Part shown: piece after piece, positions 8,328 through 18,492 of the stretch
How the letters are laid out: the number at the start of each line of letters is the position of its first letter
How positions within the stretch are numbered: the stretch's first letter is position 1
Source of the DNA: Planctomycetota bacterium
GTDB lineage: Bacteria > Planctomycetota > GCA-2746535
Direction: 5' to 3'
Length of the DNA: 64,000 nucleotides
Assembly: GCA_002746535.1 (NCBI GenBank)
Contig: NVWA01000003.1
Span: 62,001-126,000 of the forward strand
The notes under the pieces: generated by a model
Databases searched by the model: none
What the model saw: only the letters and a program-made list of their open reading frames with translations
What the model was told of the DNA's origin: nothing
Position numbers and translations under genes: made by a program

Positions 8328-9671
8328 ATGAAAAAGCCATTAATAATTTTATTTTCACTACTTTTACTTGGTAGTGTTAGCTATGGCCAAGGTAAGAGGG
8401 AGAAAAAAGATGACGCGGAATTAATTCGTGATTTCAAAAATGTCATAGCAAATAATAAAATATTTGCATTTAGATCAGCTTCAGAATCATTAAAGAATAT
8501 AAAAGAGGCAATACTAAAGAAGCATAAAGTTTATGATTCCTTTTTAAAAGTGATTCAAAATAAAAAGAAAATTTATTATATTTTAATGCGAAAAGTTTCG
8601 ATTGAGATGATGTTGTATTATCAATCGGAAAATCATAGAATCCCCAATTTAGAGGCTGAGTTGTTAAAACTCATGGTCGATGAAAAAGAAAATCTTCAAA
8701 TCAGAAAAATACTGATTGAAAAGCTACCCTATGCGATTAATTCAGATAATAGAATCAATTTTGGTGAATTGAAAAGAGCATTTTTAAAAGTGTTAGATAC
8801 AAAAATTAAAAAAGATGATGAAGCCGGTATTCTCGGTCTTAAAAAAGCAGTGTACAGAAAACTAAGTATTGTTGAAATTAGTTACACATCAATCAGCGCC
8901 ATATTAAAAAGAGAACTGAATGATAGGAAATCCAAATTGAAAGTAGCGGTATTGTTTTACCTACTGCATTATTCTGAACTTAATAAAAAGTTTTTTGAAT
9001 TTGAAATCAAACGATTTTGTAAAAAAGTATTTCAAAATACAAACAAAGACTTTTCAAATTTAGATATCGCCAATGCTTTGAAATTATTTGGCAATATGCT
9101 CAAAAATGAGGGCAAAAAGGTACAAGGATCCGATGAGCAATTATTTCTAGATTATTTAAAAAATGATAATGAAGACATTTTAATGGCTGCAGCAGAGTCA
9201 TTATACAAAATCGAATCTACCAAAGCCGTTGATCCAATAATTCAACGATTGAAAGAAGTGAATACGAAAAGTTTACGTGCTAGAAATGGATTGATTGATT
9301 CACTAGCTTATTTAAATGCTTTTCTTCTACGAGCCGTTGGACAAAAGAAGAGTGAAAGAAAATTAGCATTAGAAAAGATTAGAGATATTTTCTTTTTGAT
9401 TTTACCAAATGTTAAAGAAACTAAAACACTTGGCATATTGCTAGATTCTATTGACATGTATGGTACAGAGGGAAAAGCAGAGGAATATGTAAACATCAAA
9501 TCACTTGAAAAGTTAGTTAATTATTTACATCGAACCAAAGATGAAGATAGGAGCATAAAAATTGCTGAAATTTTAACTAATTATACAAGTCTTCCGTTTG
9601 GGACTGACGCTAGGATGTGGGCTAGTTGGGTGAAAGAAGAGAAGCTAAATCCAAAAGCTAGATTTAAATAG
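8328..9671 (+). CDS. Exported helical-repeat protein of unknown function
   Basis: A 447-residue protein with a clear signal peptide (MKKPLIILFSLLLLGSVSYG). The chosen ATG is preceded by AAAGGAGA at 6-base spacing; a longer frame from 8295 would overlap prfB. The body is Lys/Leu-rich and helical, with HEAT-like stretches such as LKNDNEDILMAAAESLYKIE and TKAVDPIIQRLKEV, which suggests an alpha-solenoid binding protein in the periplasm. There is no catalytic motif. It abuts the SPOR lipoprotein gene (TAG immediately followed by ATG), so the two probably work together. I do not recognise a named family beyond the repeats. Confidence 0.75.
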   Translation: MKKPLIILFSLLLLGSVSYGQGKREKKDDAELIRDFKNVIANNKIFAFRSASESLKNIKEAILKKHKVYDSFLKVIQNKKKIYYILMRKVSIEMMLYYQSENHRIPNLEAELLKLMVDEKENLQIRKILIEKLPYAINSDNRINFGELKRAFLKVLDTKIKKDDEAGILGLKKAVYRKLSIVEISYTSISAILKRELNDRKSKLKVAVLFYLLHYSELNKKFFEFEIKRFCKKVFQNTNKDFSNLDIANALKLFGNMLKNEGKKVQGSDEQLFLDYLKNDNEDILMAAAESLYKIESTKAVDPIIQRLKEVNTKSLRARNGLIDSLAYLNAFLLRAVGQKKSERKLALEKIRDIFFLILPNVKETKTLGILLDSIDMYGTEGKAEEYVNIKSLEKLVNYLHRTKDEDRSIKIAEILTNYTSLPFGTDARMWASWVKEEKLNPKARFK

Positions 9672-10442
9672 ATGAGATTTATTCTTCTATGTTTCTTTGT
9701 TTTATTTGTTGGATGCAGTACAAATAGCTCCTTTTATTATAAAACTGAATTGATGAATGCACAAAAAGATATTGCCATTCATCAGTTCCAATCTGCTCGA
9801 AATAAATTAGAAAACTTATTTAAAAAAGTTAGTTTGAATAACGAAAAGGGAGAGGTTTTATATTGGATCGGATTTTCTTATATCAGTCAAAAGAGTTATT
9901 TTCAGTCTCAAAAATGTCTAACAGCTGCAGATGAAATGTACAAAATAGGTTATCTGAAGGGAATGATTAAAGCACGTTTAATTTCTGTTTATTTAGCACA
10001 AAACAATTCTGCGGCTGCGACACAATGTTATGCTGAAATGTTAATTGGGCAGTTTCCTGAATTAGCGGAAGTCGAATATAATTTAGGAAATTATTATTCG
10101 AAAAAAGGACTTATTAAGCAAGCAAGTACCTTTTATAGTAAATGTTATAAAAGAAATGACTTGTATTTTTCAGCTAAAGCAAAACCTTTGATTGCCAACA
10201 TTGGTGATGGTAGGTTTTATTTGCAAGTTGGTATTTATTCAAAATTCGAAAATGTAAAAGAAATTGCAAAAAAATTAAGGTACAAATATAATTTGATTCC
10301 CTCAGTCGTTAAGATTTATAAGAATGGTAGACCGTTATATCGAATTCAAACAGGACATTTTCAAACTAGAGCTGAAGCCGAAAAACGTAAATTAGAATTA
10401 AAATATAAATTCCGTGATTTAGAAGTTTTGGTCAAGCCATAA
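9672..10442 (+). CDS. SPOR-domain TPR lipoprotein
   Basis: A 256-residue lipoprotein: signal MRFILLCFFVLFVGC with lipobox FVGC. A TPR-like helical region (about 30-165) includes KGEVLYWIGFSYISQKSYF and VEYNLGNYYSKKGLIKQAS. A C-terminal SPOR domain follows (about 178-256: FYLQVGIYSKFENVKEIAKK...YRIQTGHFQTRAEAEKRK). SPOR domains bind denuded septal peptidoglycan, so a role in cell division or wall maintenance is likely. It starts directly after the stop of the exported helical-repeat protein, an operon with likely shared function. Confidence 0.82.
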   Translation: MRFILLCFFVLFVGCSTNSSFYYKTELMNAQKDIAIHQFQSARNKLENLFKKVSLNNEKGEVLYWIGFSYISQKSYFQSQKCLTAADEMYKIGYLKGMIKARLISVYLAQNNSAAATQCYAEMLIGQFPELAEVEYNLGNYYSKKGLIKQASTFYSKCYKRNDLYFSAKAKPLIANIGDGRFYLQVGIYSKFENVKEIAKKLRYKYNLIPSVVKIYKNGRPLYRIQTGHFQTRAEAEKRKLELKYKFRDLEVLVKP

Positions 10443-10539
10443 TCAACTTTAGTATTAACTTATCCTACATATGTTTCTCTTTCGCTTCTTATCCATATTG
10501 ATAAAATTCAGCACAAATTTCGATACGAATAAGAGGTAA

Positions 10540-13161
10540 ATGTTGGTTCCCAAAACCGTTAAAAAAACTCCCTTGATGGAGCAATATGATTCCATAAAAA
10601 AAGATCATAGCGATAAATTACTTTTTTTTCGAATGGGTGACTTTTATGAACTTTTTAATGAAGATGCCGAAGTTGCATCTAAAGTTTTAGGGATCACATT
10701 AACAAAACGTGGGAAGGATGAAAATGCAGCACCACTTGCGGGAATTCCATATCATGCCTTAGAGCAATATTTACCTAAAGTGATTCGCGCTGGCCATAAG
10801 GCAGCAATATGTGAGCAAATCGAAGATCCGGCTTTGGCTCAAGGAATTGTTAAAAGAGCTGTCACACGTATTATTACTCCGGGAACTTTAATTGAAGAGA
10901 ATTTATTAGATGGTAAATCGAATAATTATATTTGTTCGATTTTCCAAAACAAAGATACTTTTGGTGTTAGTATTGCGGATCTTTCCACGGGTGAATTTGG
11001 CTTTGAAGTTTTTTCTTTTAAAGAAGCCATTAATTTTATTTCTAGGATTTGGCCAGCAGAATGTATTTTATGTTCTGAGGAAAACCAAAGTAGTAATTTA
11101 TATAAAGCCATACAAGAAAACACTACAGCATTAATTAATTTTCATCCGGCATGGTCTTTCGATTTTAATACGGCTAATCAACAATTGTTAGATCATTTTG
11201 GTGTGTCTACATTGGAAGGTTTTGGTTTCCTTTCAAAAGAAGTTGAGGCTGGTATTCAATCTTGCGGTGGATTGATGAGTTACTTACTTGATACTCAAAA
11301 GACATCAATTGATCAGATTTCACGCATTAAAAGAATGTCTCAAAACAATCATCTGTTGATTGACCGCATCACACAGAAGAATTTAGAATTAATTAGACCA
11401 TTGCATAACGACGGGATTGCATTAGTTGATGTGATCGATGATACGATTACCAGTATGGGAGCTCGTTTATTTCGTAGATGGTTAACGGAACCTTTGACCG
11501 ATATTGATTCCATTGAAAAAAGACATCACGTTGTTCAAGAGTTATTTGATGAATCTGGAACATTGGTGAATCTAAGAAAAAAATTAAAACTAATTCTTGA
11601 TATTGAACGAATCTTAACCAGGGTTTGTGCAAAAAGAGTTGGGCCTAGAGAATTGATTTCATTAAAAAATAGCTTATCTGAATTGCCAGAGATTAAATCA
11701 TTATTGATCAATTCAAAAGTGGATTTATTACAAAAGATAATTCAGAACTTTGATAAATTTAATGATGTGGTTGAGCTGATTACTAAAACACTCAAAGAAG
11801 ACCCACCAATTAAGTTATCTGATGGCGGTTTTATTGCTGATGGCATTCACGATGAATTAGATGAATTACGAAATATTTCAATGAATGGAAAAGAAACTAT
11901 AGCTAACATGCAAAAGGAGTTATCTGAAGAACTTGGAATTGCAAAATTGAAGGTTGGGTACAATCGGGTCTTTGGATATTATTTTGAAGTTAGCAAATTA
12001 CACATTGATAAAATCCCTGATACATTTATAAGAAAACAAACTCTTACCAATGCTGAAAGATTTATTTCACCAGAATTAAAAGAATATGAATCCAAAGTCT
12101 TGGGTGCCCAAGAAAAAATTATAAAAATTGAACAAAGGCTTTATGAAGAATTACTGAATGAGTTAATAAAACAAGTAATTAGAATTCAATTGTTAGCCGA
12201 AGATATTTCACAATTGGATGTCTTTTCTAGCTTTGCATCTACAGCGTTAAATAATGATTATCATTGTCCTCAAATAAATTTGGGATTAGATTTAATTATT
12301 AAAGATGGACGACATCCTGTAGTAGAACATTTATTACAACACGGTAAATTTGTTTCAAATGATTTGTTGATGAAATATAATGAAGATCAAATTATGTTGA
12401 TCACAGGCCCTAATATGGCAGGTAAATCAACCTATATTAGGCAGATTGCTATTATTTCAATTATGGCCCAGATGGGATCTTTTGTGCCTGCCGCTTCAGT
12501 CTCTCTTGGAATAATTGATAAAATTTTTACTCGTGTTGGTGCCTCTGATGATTTGTCTAAAGGCCATTCTACTTTCATGGTAGAAATGACTGAGACGGCA
12601 AACATATTAAATAATGCCACCAACAAATCTTTAGTAATCTTAGATGAGGTTGGTAGAGGCACAAGTACGTTTGATGGTGTTTCATTGGCTTGGGCCATCA
12701 CTGAATATTTACATACTAATGAGAAGGTTGCTGCTCGAACAATATTTGCTACTCATTATCATGAATTGCTAGAAATGGAAACGTTATTCGAACGCGTTAC
12801 TAACTATAATGTTTCAGTTAAAGAATGGAAAGGCGATATAATTTTCCAACATAAAATTGTCAAAGGTGGTAGTGATAAAAGTTATGGTATTCATGTAGCT
12901 AAACTTGCTGGTTTACCTAAACCAGTTATCAATAGAGCCCAGGACATACTTAAAAAGTTGGAAAAGTTAAATTTCGATATCAACGGCGAAACCCGAAAAT
13001 TAGAAAATGTTTTACCGGACTATCAATTGACCATGTTTTCAGAGTCAGAAGAAAAGCTCTGCAATACGATAAAAGAATTAGATATCAATTCATTGACACC
13101 TTTAGATGCCCTTATTAAATTAAAGGAATTGCAAAAAATTGCTGATGATACAGCGATGTGA
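10540..13161 (+). CDS. mutS: DNA mismatch repair protein MutS
   Basis: An 873-residue MutS of normal length. The N-terminal mismatch-binding motif is in FFRMGDFYELF, with the Phe-x-Glu reading FYE. Connector, lever and clamp domains follow, then the ABC-type ATPase with Walker A GPNMAGKS (about 623-630), Walker B LVILDEVGRGTSTFDG and the FATHYHEL switch. The C-terminal tail is reduced. The ribosome site is AAGAGG before the ATG. No mutL is adjacent. The 97-base gap upstream separates it from the SPOR lipoprotein. Confidence 0.97.
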   Translation: MLVPKTVKKTPLMEQYDSIKKDHSDKLLFFRMGDFYELFNEDAEVASKVLGITLTKRGKDENAAPLAGIPYHALEQYLPKVIRAGHKAAICEQIEDPALAQGIVKRAVTRIITPGTLIEENLLDGKSNNYICSIFQNKDTFGVSIADLSTGEFGFEVFSFKEAINFISRIWPAECILCSEENQSSNLYKAIQENTTALINFHPAWSFDFNTANQQLLDHFGVSTLEGFGFLSKEVEAGIQSCGGLMSYLLDTQKTSIDQISRIKRMSQNNHLLIDRITQKNLELIRPLHNDGIALVDVIDDTITSMGARLFRRWLTEPLTDIDSIEKRHHVVQELFDESGTLVNLRKKLKLILDIERILTRVCAKRVGPRELISLKNSLSELPEIKSLLINSKVDLLQKIIQNFDKFNDVVELITKTLKEDPPIKLSDGGFIADGIHDELDELRNISMNGKETIANMQKELSEELGIAKLKVGYNRVFGYYFEVSKLHIDKIPDTFIRKQTLTNAERFISPELKEYESKVLGAQEKIIKIEQRLYEELLNELIKQVIRIQLLAEDISQLDVFSSFASTALNNDYHCPQINLGLDLIIKDGRHPVVEHLLQHGKFVSNDLLMKYNEDQIMLITGPNMAGKSTYIRQIAIISIMAQMGSFVPAASVSLGIIDKIFTRVGASDDLSKGHSTFMVEMTETANILNNATNKSLVILDEVGRGTSTFDGVSLAWAITEYLHTNEKVAARTIFATHYHELLEMETLFERVTNYNVSVKEWKGDIIFQHKIVKGGSDKSYGIHVAKLAGLPKPVINRAQDILKKLEKLNFDINGETRKLENVLPDYQLTMFSESEEKLCNTIKELDINSLTPLDALIKLKELQKIADDTAM

Positions 13162-13182
13162 TTTTTACAAAGAAATTAGTCA

Positions 13183-14571
13183 ATGCTAAAAAGATTTTCA
13201 GAAGTAAAAAATAGATTTCTGTTAATAGGGCTACTCGCAATTGGATTAGTGGCTGTTCTGTTTAGTGTGACAATGTATTTTGTGAATAATTCTTTAGCCG
13301 AAGAGTTAGTTGAAAAATATTTAGAAACTGAAAGTGTCCAATTATTAAATTTACGTATAGAAGTAGAAAATACTTTATTTGAGCTTAAAACAGATGATAG
13401 TAGTCTAGACAAACAAAAACAAGAAATCCTTAAAGGATTAAGTGATCATGTAACAAAACAAGAGGCTGTTTATGCGGTTGTCTTAAGCTCAAATGGTGAA
13501 ACAGTAGAGTATACGCACCCTGGAAAAAAAGATGAGATAAAACCTATTGAATTAAGTAGTGATATCTTTTCTCCTGAAAAAATTAAAAATAAAAGTATGA
13601 CTCCAGTCATCAATCATTTTATTGATCAAAAAACGTCACAAAAAATATATCAGATATCGATACCTATCATAAAAAATGGTGAGGTAAACGGTATGATCAA
13701 AGTATTAGTAAGTCGAAAAGACATCATTAAAAGAATGAAGCCGCTTTTATTTCACATAAGAAAGGTGTTAACAATTGCTGGTGTTGTCGGAGGAGCTCTT
13801 GTGCTTTTTGTTGGTATCATTCTGTTTTATTTATTGTTATCAAGTCGGTCATTACAAATTAGACTAGACAATGAAAAGCACATTGCCGCTGTGGGCACAA
13901 TTGCATCTGGCATGGCCCATGAAATAAAAAACCCTTTAAATGCTTTGGGTATGAGTCTGCAAATGTTACAGAATAAAGTCGGTGAAGACAAAGATCATAT
14001 TTCTGAAGACGATAAAAAGTATTTAAAAGAAAAACTATCCTTTGCAATGAATGAAAGTCAAAGACTTGAAGGAATATTGAATAATTATCTGAATCAATCT
14101 CATTCAAAAGAGAAATACGAGATGATTTCCATTTCTAATACAATTTCAGATTCAGCGGAGCTCCTAAGGTCCGAGGCTGAATTCAAAAAACTGCAGCTAA
14201 ATTTTATTTTTACAAAAGATTTCGAAATTAATGCACCGCCCTTAAAACTTAAGCAAGTTTTTATAAATGTTTTATTAAATGGAATTCAAAATACTGAGAG
14301 TGGAAGTGTGACAATCAAACTCTTAGATACTGTCAATGATGGCTTTATTCAGATTGAAGTAGAAGATTCAGGCTTAGGAATTCCTATTGAAAACCAAGAT
14401 AAAATTTTCCAACTATTTTATACGACGCGAAATTCAGGAACAGGTATGGGATTGCATGTAGTTAGCACAATATTAGATGAGATTCATGGTAAAATCAAAT
14501 TGACGTCCTCATCTTCAAATGGGTCTGTTTTTAAAATTGAATTGCCATTAAATTCAAATAAAATAAATTGA
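13183..14571 (+). CDS. Membrane sensor histidine kinase, orphan
   Basis: A 462-residue sensor kinase with two membrane helices (about 12-33 and 195-220) around a ~160-residue periplasmic domain. HisKA follows with His246 in SGMAHEIKNPLNALGM, then HATPase_c with N-box VFINVLLNGIQNT, G1 DSGLGIP and GTGMGLHVV. There is no HAMP domain or PAS of note. No response regulator is next to it, so its partner is elsewhere. It lies 21 bases after mutS and 18 bases before trpF, which look like chance neighbours. The stimulus is unknown. Confidence 0.85.
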   Translation: MLKRFSEVKNRFLLIGLLAIGLVAVLFSVTMYFVNNSLAEELVEKYLETESVQLLNLRIEVENTLFELKTDDSSLDKQKQEILKGLSDHVTKQEAVYAVVLSSNGETVEYTHPGKKDEIKPIELSSDIFSPEKIKNKSMTPVINHFIDQKTSQKIYQISIPIIKNGEVNGMIKVLVSRKDIIKRMKPLLFHIRKVLTIAGVVGGALVLFVGIILFYLLLSSRSLQIRLDNEKHIAAVGTIASGMAHEIKNPLNALGMSLQMLQNKVGEDKDHISEDDKKYLKEKLSFAMNESQRLEGILNNYLNQSHSKEKYEMISISNTISDSAELLRSEAEFKKLQLNFIFTKDFEINAPPLKLKQVFINVLLNGIQNTESGSVTIKLLDTVNDGFIQIEVEDSGLGIPIENQDKIFQLFYTTRNSGTGMGLHVVSTILDEIHGKIKLTSSSSNGSVFKIELPLNSNKIN

Positions 14572-14589
14572 TCATTTTTAGGTTGAATA

Positions 14590-15249
14590 ATGAAAGTCAA
14601 AATTTGTGGAATAAGTCATCGTTCTGACGTTGTCAGCATTAATCAGTTGAAGCCCGATTTTATGGGTTTTGTAATTGATTATCCTGCGTCAGTCCGATCT
14701 GTTACATCTGATTCTTTGCACGAGCTTCTTGATGGAGTTGAAGTACCTATCGTATTTTTATTCGTAAACACAAGTATTGAAGAAATACTTAAAGTTGTTC
14801 AAATTAAGAAACCATTTGCTATTCAGCTGCACGGCGATGAGACGAAAGAGTTTGTGAATTCTTTAAAGCCTCAAATTGTTGATGTGCAAATTTGGAAAGC
14901 ACTTCATCTGCCACCGAAAAGTGATATTGATTCCCTTGAGGATTATTTAAAAAAAATTACTGAATATGTAGATGCAGGTTGTCATAAAATCATTTTAGAT
15001 AGTTCCACCAAAGAGAATTATGGTGGCACAGGAATCAAATGTGATTGGGACCTTGCGGCTAAGATTTTAGAAAAATCAAATGCGAATATTTTTCTTGCTG
15101 GTGGATTAACTGCTGAGAATGTAAATTCTGCTGTTCAGCAAGTAAGTCCAATGGGCGTAGATGTTAGTTCAGGTGTTGAAGAATCTAAATCTAATAAGGA
15201 TATTGTTATGGTTGAAGATTTTATTTTAAATGCCAAATCTGAAAAATAA
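14590..15249 (+). CDS. trpF: Phosphoribosylanthranilate isomerase
   Basis: A 219-residue TIM-barrel enzyme of tryptophan synthesis that converts phosphoribosylanthranilate to CdRP. The active-site Cys is in MKVKICGI. The barrel motifs FMGFVI, AIQLHGDE, IILDSS, YGGTGIKCDW, FLAGGLTAENV and the phosphate loop GVDVSSGVE are all present. It stands alone, away from other trp genes. It converges with the DUF4340 gene, whose stop is only 24 bases away. Confidence 0.93.
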   Translation: MKVKICGISHRSDVVSINQLKPDFMGFVIDYPASVRSVTSDSLHELLDGVEVPIVFLFVNTSIEEILKVVQIKKPFAIQLHGDETKEFVNSLKPQIVDVQIWKALHLPPKSDIDSLEDYLKKITEYVDAGCHKIILDSSTKENYGGTGIKCDWDLAAKILEKSNANIFLAGGLTAENVNSAVQQVSPMGVDVSSGVEESKSNKDIVMVEDFILNAKSEK

Positions 15250-15273
15250 GTAAACTTACTTAAAAAAAAGCAA

Positions 15274-16602
15274 TCACTTATCATCATCTTTTTTCTTTGA
15301 TTTCTTTTCGTTAGCTTTCTCTTCCCTAGCTTTCTTTTCCTTGGCTTTTCTTTCCTTAGCTTTCTTTTTTCTAGATTTTTTCTTTTTTGACTTTTTTTCC
15401 TTAGCTTTCTTTTTATCTGACTTCTTTTTATCTTTTGAATCTTCTTTAGGTAAAAAAGGCATTGGCGTTTTTTTGTCTTCTGTCTTCTCTTTTTTTGGTT
15501 CTTCTTTTTTAACTTTTTCAGTAATATCTGAGAGTACTTTTAAATATTTTTTAGAAACCCAGCTAGCCATTAAGTATCGCCATTTGCTGTGAGTATCATT
15601 AAATAATTTAGTTTTTTCTGTAGCGGCTTCTAAAGTTAAACGTTTTATTTTCAACTTCTTATCACTCTCTGCTTTTGATTTATCTAAAATGTATTCTTTG
15701 TCAAAATCAGCTGTAATTTTAAAGTTGTGTTGGCCACTTTTTTCTTTGATAGCATCTGTGAGTTCGAATGTATATACCATTCCGTCAAAAGTTTTCATGG
15801 TATATTTGTGAATGAATTTTTGATCTTTAGCTTCTTCAATGGTCATGACAGATTCCATTTGAAGGCTCTCAGCTGCTCTGGCAAGATTATCAACAGCATG
15901 ATCTGTTTGTTTGAGTGACTTATCAAGCTTATTTATTCTAAAATGACTTTTTGGGCTAGTTCGGCTGACAATAATTGAAGGAGTGCCTTGTTTCGTGATT
16001 GTGATTTCGCGGAATTTATTTTTTTTAATATCTAAGAATTGCTTTTTAAGCCAGTTGGATGGAGCATTGTCCGCTTTTATGGATGCATTGCATAAAAAGA
16101 CATCATCTGAATTAATATTTCTTGCAAAGATGCTTGAGCCTGATGACCAAGGAGTATCACTTTGTTTTTTGCTGCTTTTAGTTTTTCCTATGATGATGCC
16201 ATCAATAACTTTGTCCGAGCTATTCATTAATTCAATTTTAGTGGCACCTTTTGAATCCTCTGATTTATCTGGATCTTCTAATTCAAATTTTGAATGTTGT
16301 GCTGGATTTTTTGTATAGAAAGTATCGCTTTTGACTTCTCTAAGTTCATTAATGATTTCGGCAACTTTTTCAACATCTGCAGGATAATTATTTTTTTCTT
16401 TGACAAGCCAAACATTATTATCTTGGTAGATTGTAACGGATATTTTGTTTTTGGTGATTTTTAGTTTAGTAATGTTTTCAGTTAAATTAAGTAGCTTTTG
16501 ATTCTTATTCGTTGAAGTGTTAGAGCTACTATCCCCCAAAAAATAAACGGCAGTAAGCCCTATGATGATCGCTACAATAATTATTATTCCTTTATTACCC
16601 AT
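15274..16602 (-). CDS. DUF4340 membrane-anchored protein with lysine-rich tail
   Basis: A 442-residue protein: an N-terminal membrane anchor (residues 4-24, IIIIVAIIIGLTAVYFLG), then DUF4340-type beta-rich repeats (LTENITKLKITKNKISVTI, VWLVKEKNNYPADVEKV). From about residue 370 the tail is mostly Lys, Glu, Ser and Ala, with many KK pairs. DUF4340 proteins are typically encoded with Gld-like ABC transporters, as here. It is the last gene of the four-gene minus-strand operon and overlaps the GldG-like gene by 8 bases. The domain is probably periplasmic and the basic tail may bind wall or polyanions (inference). Confidence 0.8.
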   Translation of the reverse strand: MGNKGIIIIVAIIIGLTAVYFLGDSSSNTSTNKNQKLLNLTENITKLKITKNKISVTIYQDNNVWLVKEKNNYPADVEKVAEIINELREVKSDTFYTKNPAQHSKFELEDPDKSEDSKGATKIELMNSSDKVIDGIIIGKTKSSKKQSDTPWSSGSSIFARNINSDDVFLCNASIKADNAPSNWLKKQFLDIKKNKFREITITKQGTPSIIVSRTSPKSHFRINKLDKSLKQTDHAVDNLARAAESLQMESVMTIEEAKDQKFIHKYTMKTFDGMVYTFELTDAIKEKSGQHNFKITADFDKEYILDKSKAESDKKLKIKRLTLEAATEKTKLFNDTHSKWRYLMASWVSKKYLKVLSDITEKVKKEEPKKEKTEDKKTPMPFLPKEDSKDKKKSDKKKAKEKKSKKKKSRKKKAKERKAKEKKAREEKANEKKSKKKDDDK

Positions 16603-18478
16603 TGTTTGAAACCTTTCCTCTTTGGTAGAACATGACGACTAATCCTAAGATCAGAAAAATTATTGGAAAAAATGCAAAATTAAATACCTTTACCGAGAGC
16701 TTTTCAGCATCTACTTCTTTTGTGGTTAAGTATTTTAAATTCCTGATTTTTTTACGCATTTCTTTTCTTTTCTTTTTTAATTGATCCATTTTTACTTGTT
16801 GCTCAGGTGTAATGTTTATTTTCAATTCACCATTTACTACCGTAAATTTAAATTCTTTTAATTTTTTTGATAATTCTTTTTCATCTTCAATATGTTTTTC
16901 AATTTCCTTTTGTCTTTTTTCATCAGCTTTTTGTCTGATATCATCAAGTTTTGTTAATGGTCGCATGGTTGAAGTTTTTGAACGAATTGAAATTAATGAT
17001 TCATTCCCCATCGTGAATTCAATTAAGTTTTGAACAAATACAAAATTTGCGTTCAGAGGCCGTCCAAATTGATCTCGTCTAGCAATGAAACTATCATTTA
17101 GAAAATCTACATCACTGATCATTATGACGGAAGGATTTCCTGTTGATTCTTTTAAACGATTTGGATTTTTTGCTTCTTTGTCATCCTTTTTTAAACCATC
17201 TGGAAAAATAGATTTAAATTTGCCCGTAAATCTATAAACAAGGCCAGTCGGTTCTTTTTCTGTGACATCTTTAAGAAGAGGTCGAGTTAGGTCATACCAT
17301 CCTTTTTGTGGTGTTCTTAGGAGTTGCATGCTACTAACTCCACCATATCTGTTTGATGATTTAATGAGGACTTCTGTTTTGATGCCTTCCACTGATTTAT
17401 AATCGTAGCTAGCTGGTATAAAGAATTCAATGTTTGATAAGCCCTTAGTAATTTTCCCATCTTCGGGGAAGTTTGATTTATTCCCTTGAAATAACGCATG
17501 TATTCTGCCCATCGGAGTTTCTAAGGAACTTTTTGCATCAATTAAAACTTGACCAGGGTTTCTGGTCAGTCCCCATGATGTAGTAAATTTTTTAAGGTCG
17601 GAACTTTTAGAATATCCTTGTGCCATTCGAGGATCTTGACCTTGAGGTGGAGTATCTGCTACGCACACTTCATCTACAAAAACTAGTAGCTTCCCACCAT
17701 TTAATAGATACTGATCTATGGCATATAATATATTGTCTTTTAAACCCTTAGGGTGAGCTATAATTAATCCGTCGATATCTTTTTCAATTCTGTTAGTTTC
17801 TTTTGAAATTGAAACAAAGTCATACTGAAATTTAAGAGCTTCAATAAATTGCCATGGTTTCTGACTTTTTTTACCCATTTGTGCCGCAATTTGTGGGGGT
17901 ATGTTATTACCTACCATCGGTAAATCTGAAATCACTCCAATTTTTGTTTTCTGTATTTTTGTAATTTCAATGATTAGTTTTGAGATTTTGTATTCTAGAT
18001 CTTTGAAGGCATCCATGTTCGGAGATATGAATGGGATACTGGCTTCTTTATCAGGGTCATCCATGTTAATAGCAACGATGCCCAGATAAAATTTATCCAT
18101 AGAGTTTATAGGAGCCCCCTGCAGACCATAGTTCTCAGCTGTATCTTCTTCATCAGAATTTAACTCAACATCTATAATCTCTAATGTGATGCTTTCGCTA
18201 TATTCATTAAATTCTTTAATGAATTCTTTGATGATTCTCACTGGGATTTCTATTTGATTTAAAAGTGTTTTATTCTCTGTTGAGATTTTTGAAGAGAATA
18301 GTTTTAATGTTATAGGCCCTGCTAAGTCATCTAAAATCTTTTTTGTACCTTCAGATAATGTATAACTACTTTCTGCTGTAATGTCAACTTTTGCAAAAAA
18401 CTTATTGCCAACCATGTTGAGTAGTATTGCTACTATGATGACTGCTATGGCTGCGATAGTATTATAATTCCTTTTCAT
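16595..18478 (-). CDS. GldG-like ABC transporter auxiliary protein
   Basis: A 627-residue protein of the GldG/ABC-type auxiliary family. It has an N-terminal membrane helix (about 7-29), then the family start VDITAESSYTLSEGTKKIL and a large extracytoplasmic domain with IGVISDLP and GGKLLVFVDE segments. A charged coiled coil lies at about 510-590 (LDDIRQKADEKRQKEIEKH) and a C-terminal helix at FFPIIFLILGLVVMFYQRG. GldG partners the GldA ATPase and GldF permease in Bacteroidetes gliding; homologues in non-gliders have unknown cargo. It is downstream of the permease by 14 bases. The gliding function should not be assumed here. Confidence 0.82.
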   Translation of the reverse strand: MKRNYNTIAAIAVIIVAILLNMVGNKFFAKVDITAESSYTLSEGTKKILDDLAGPITLKLFSSKISTENKTLLNQIEIPVRIIKEFIKEFNEYSESITLEIIDVELNSDEEDTAENYGLQGAPINSMDKFYLGIVAINMDDPDKEASIPFISPNMDAFKDLEYKISKLIIEITKIQKTKIGVISDLPMVGNNIPPQIAAQMGKKSQKPWQFIEALKFQYDFVSISKETNRIEKDIDGLIIAHPKGLKDNILYAIDQYLLNGGKLLVFVDEVCVADTPPQGQDPRMAQGYSKSSDLKKFTTSWGLTRNPGQVLIDAKSSLETPMGRIHALFQGNKSNFPEDGKITKGLSNIEFFIPASYDYKSVEGIKTEVLIKSSNRYGGVSSMQLLRTPQKGWYDLTRPLLKDVTEKEPTGLVYRFTGKFKSIFPDGLKKDDKEAKNPNRLKESTGNPSVIMISDVDFLNDSFIARRDQFGRPLNANFVFVQNLIEFTMGNESLISIRSKTSTMRPLTKLDDIRQKADEKRQKEIEKHIEDEKELSKKLKEFKFTVVNGELKINITPEQQVKMDQLKKKRKEMRKKIRNLKYLTTKEVDAEKLSVKVFNFAFFPIIFLILGLVVMFYQRGKVSNNG

Positions 18479-18492
18479 TTGTACTTTTCCTT

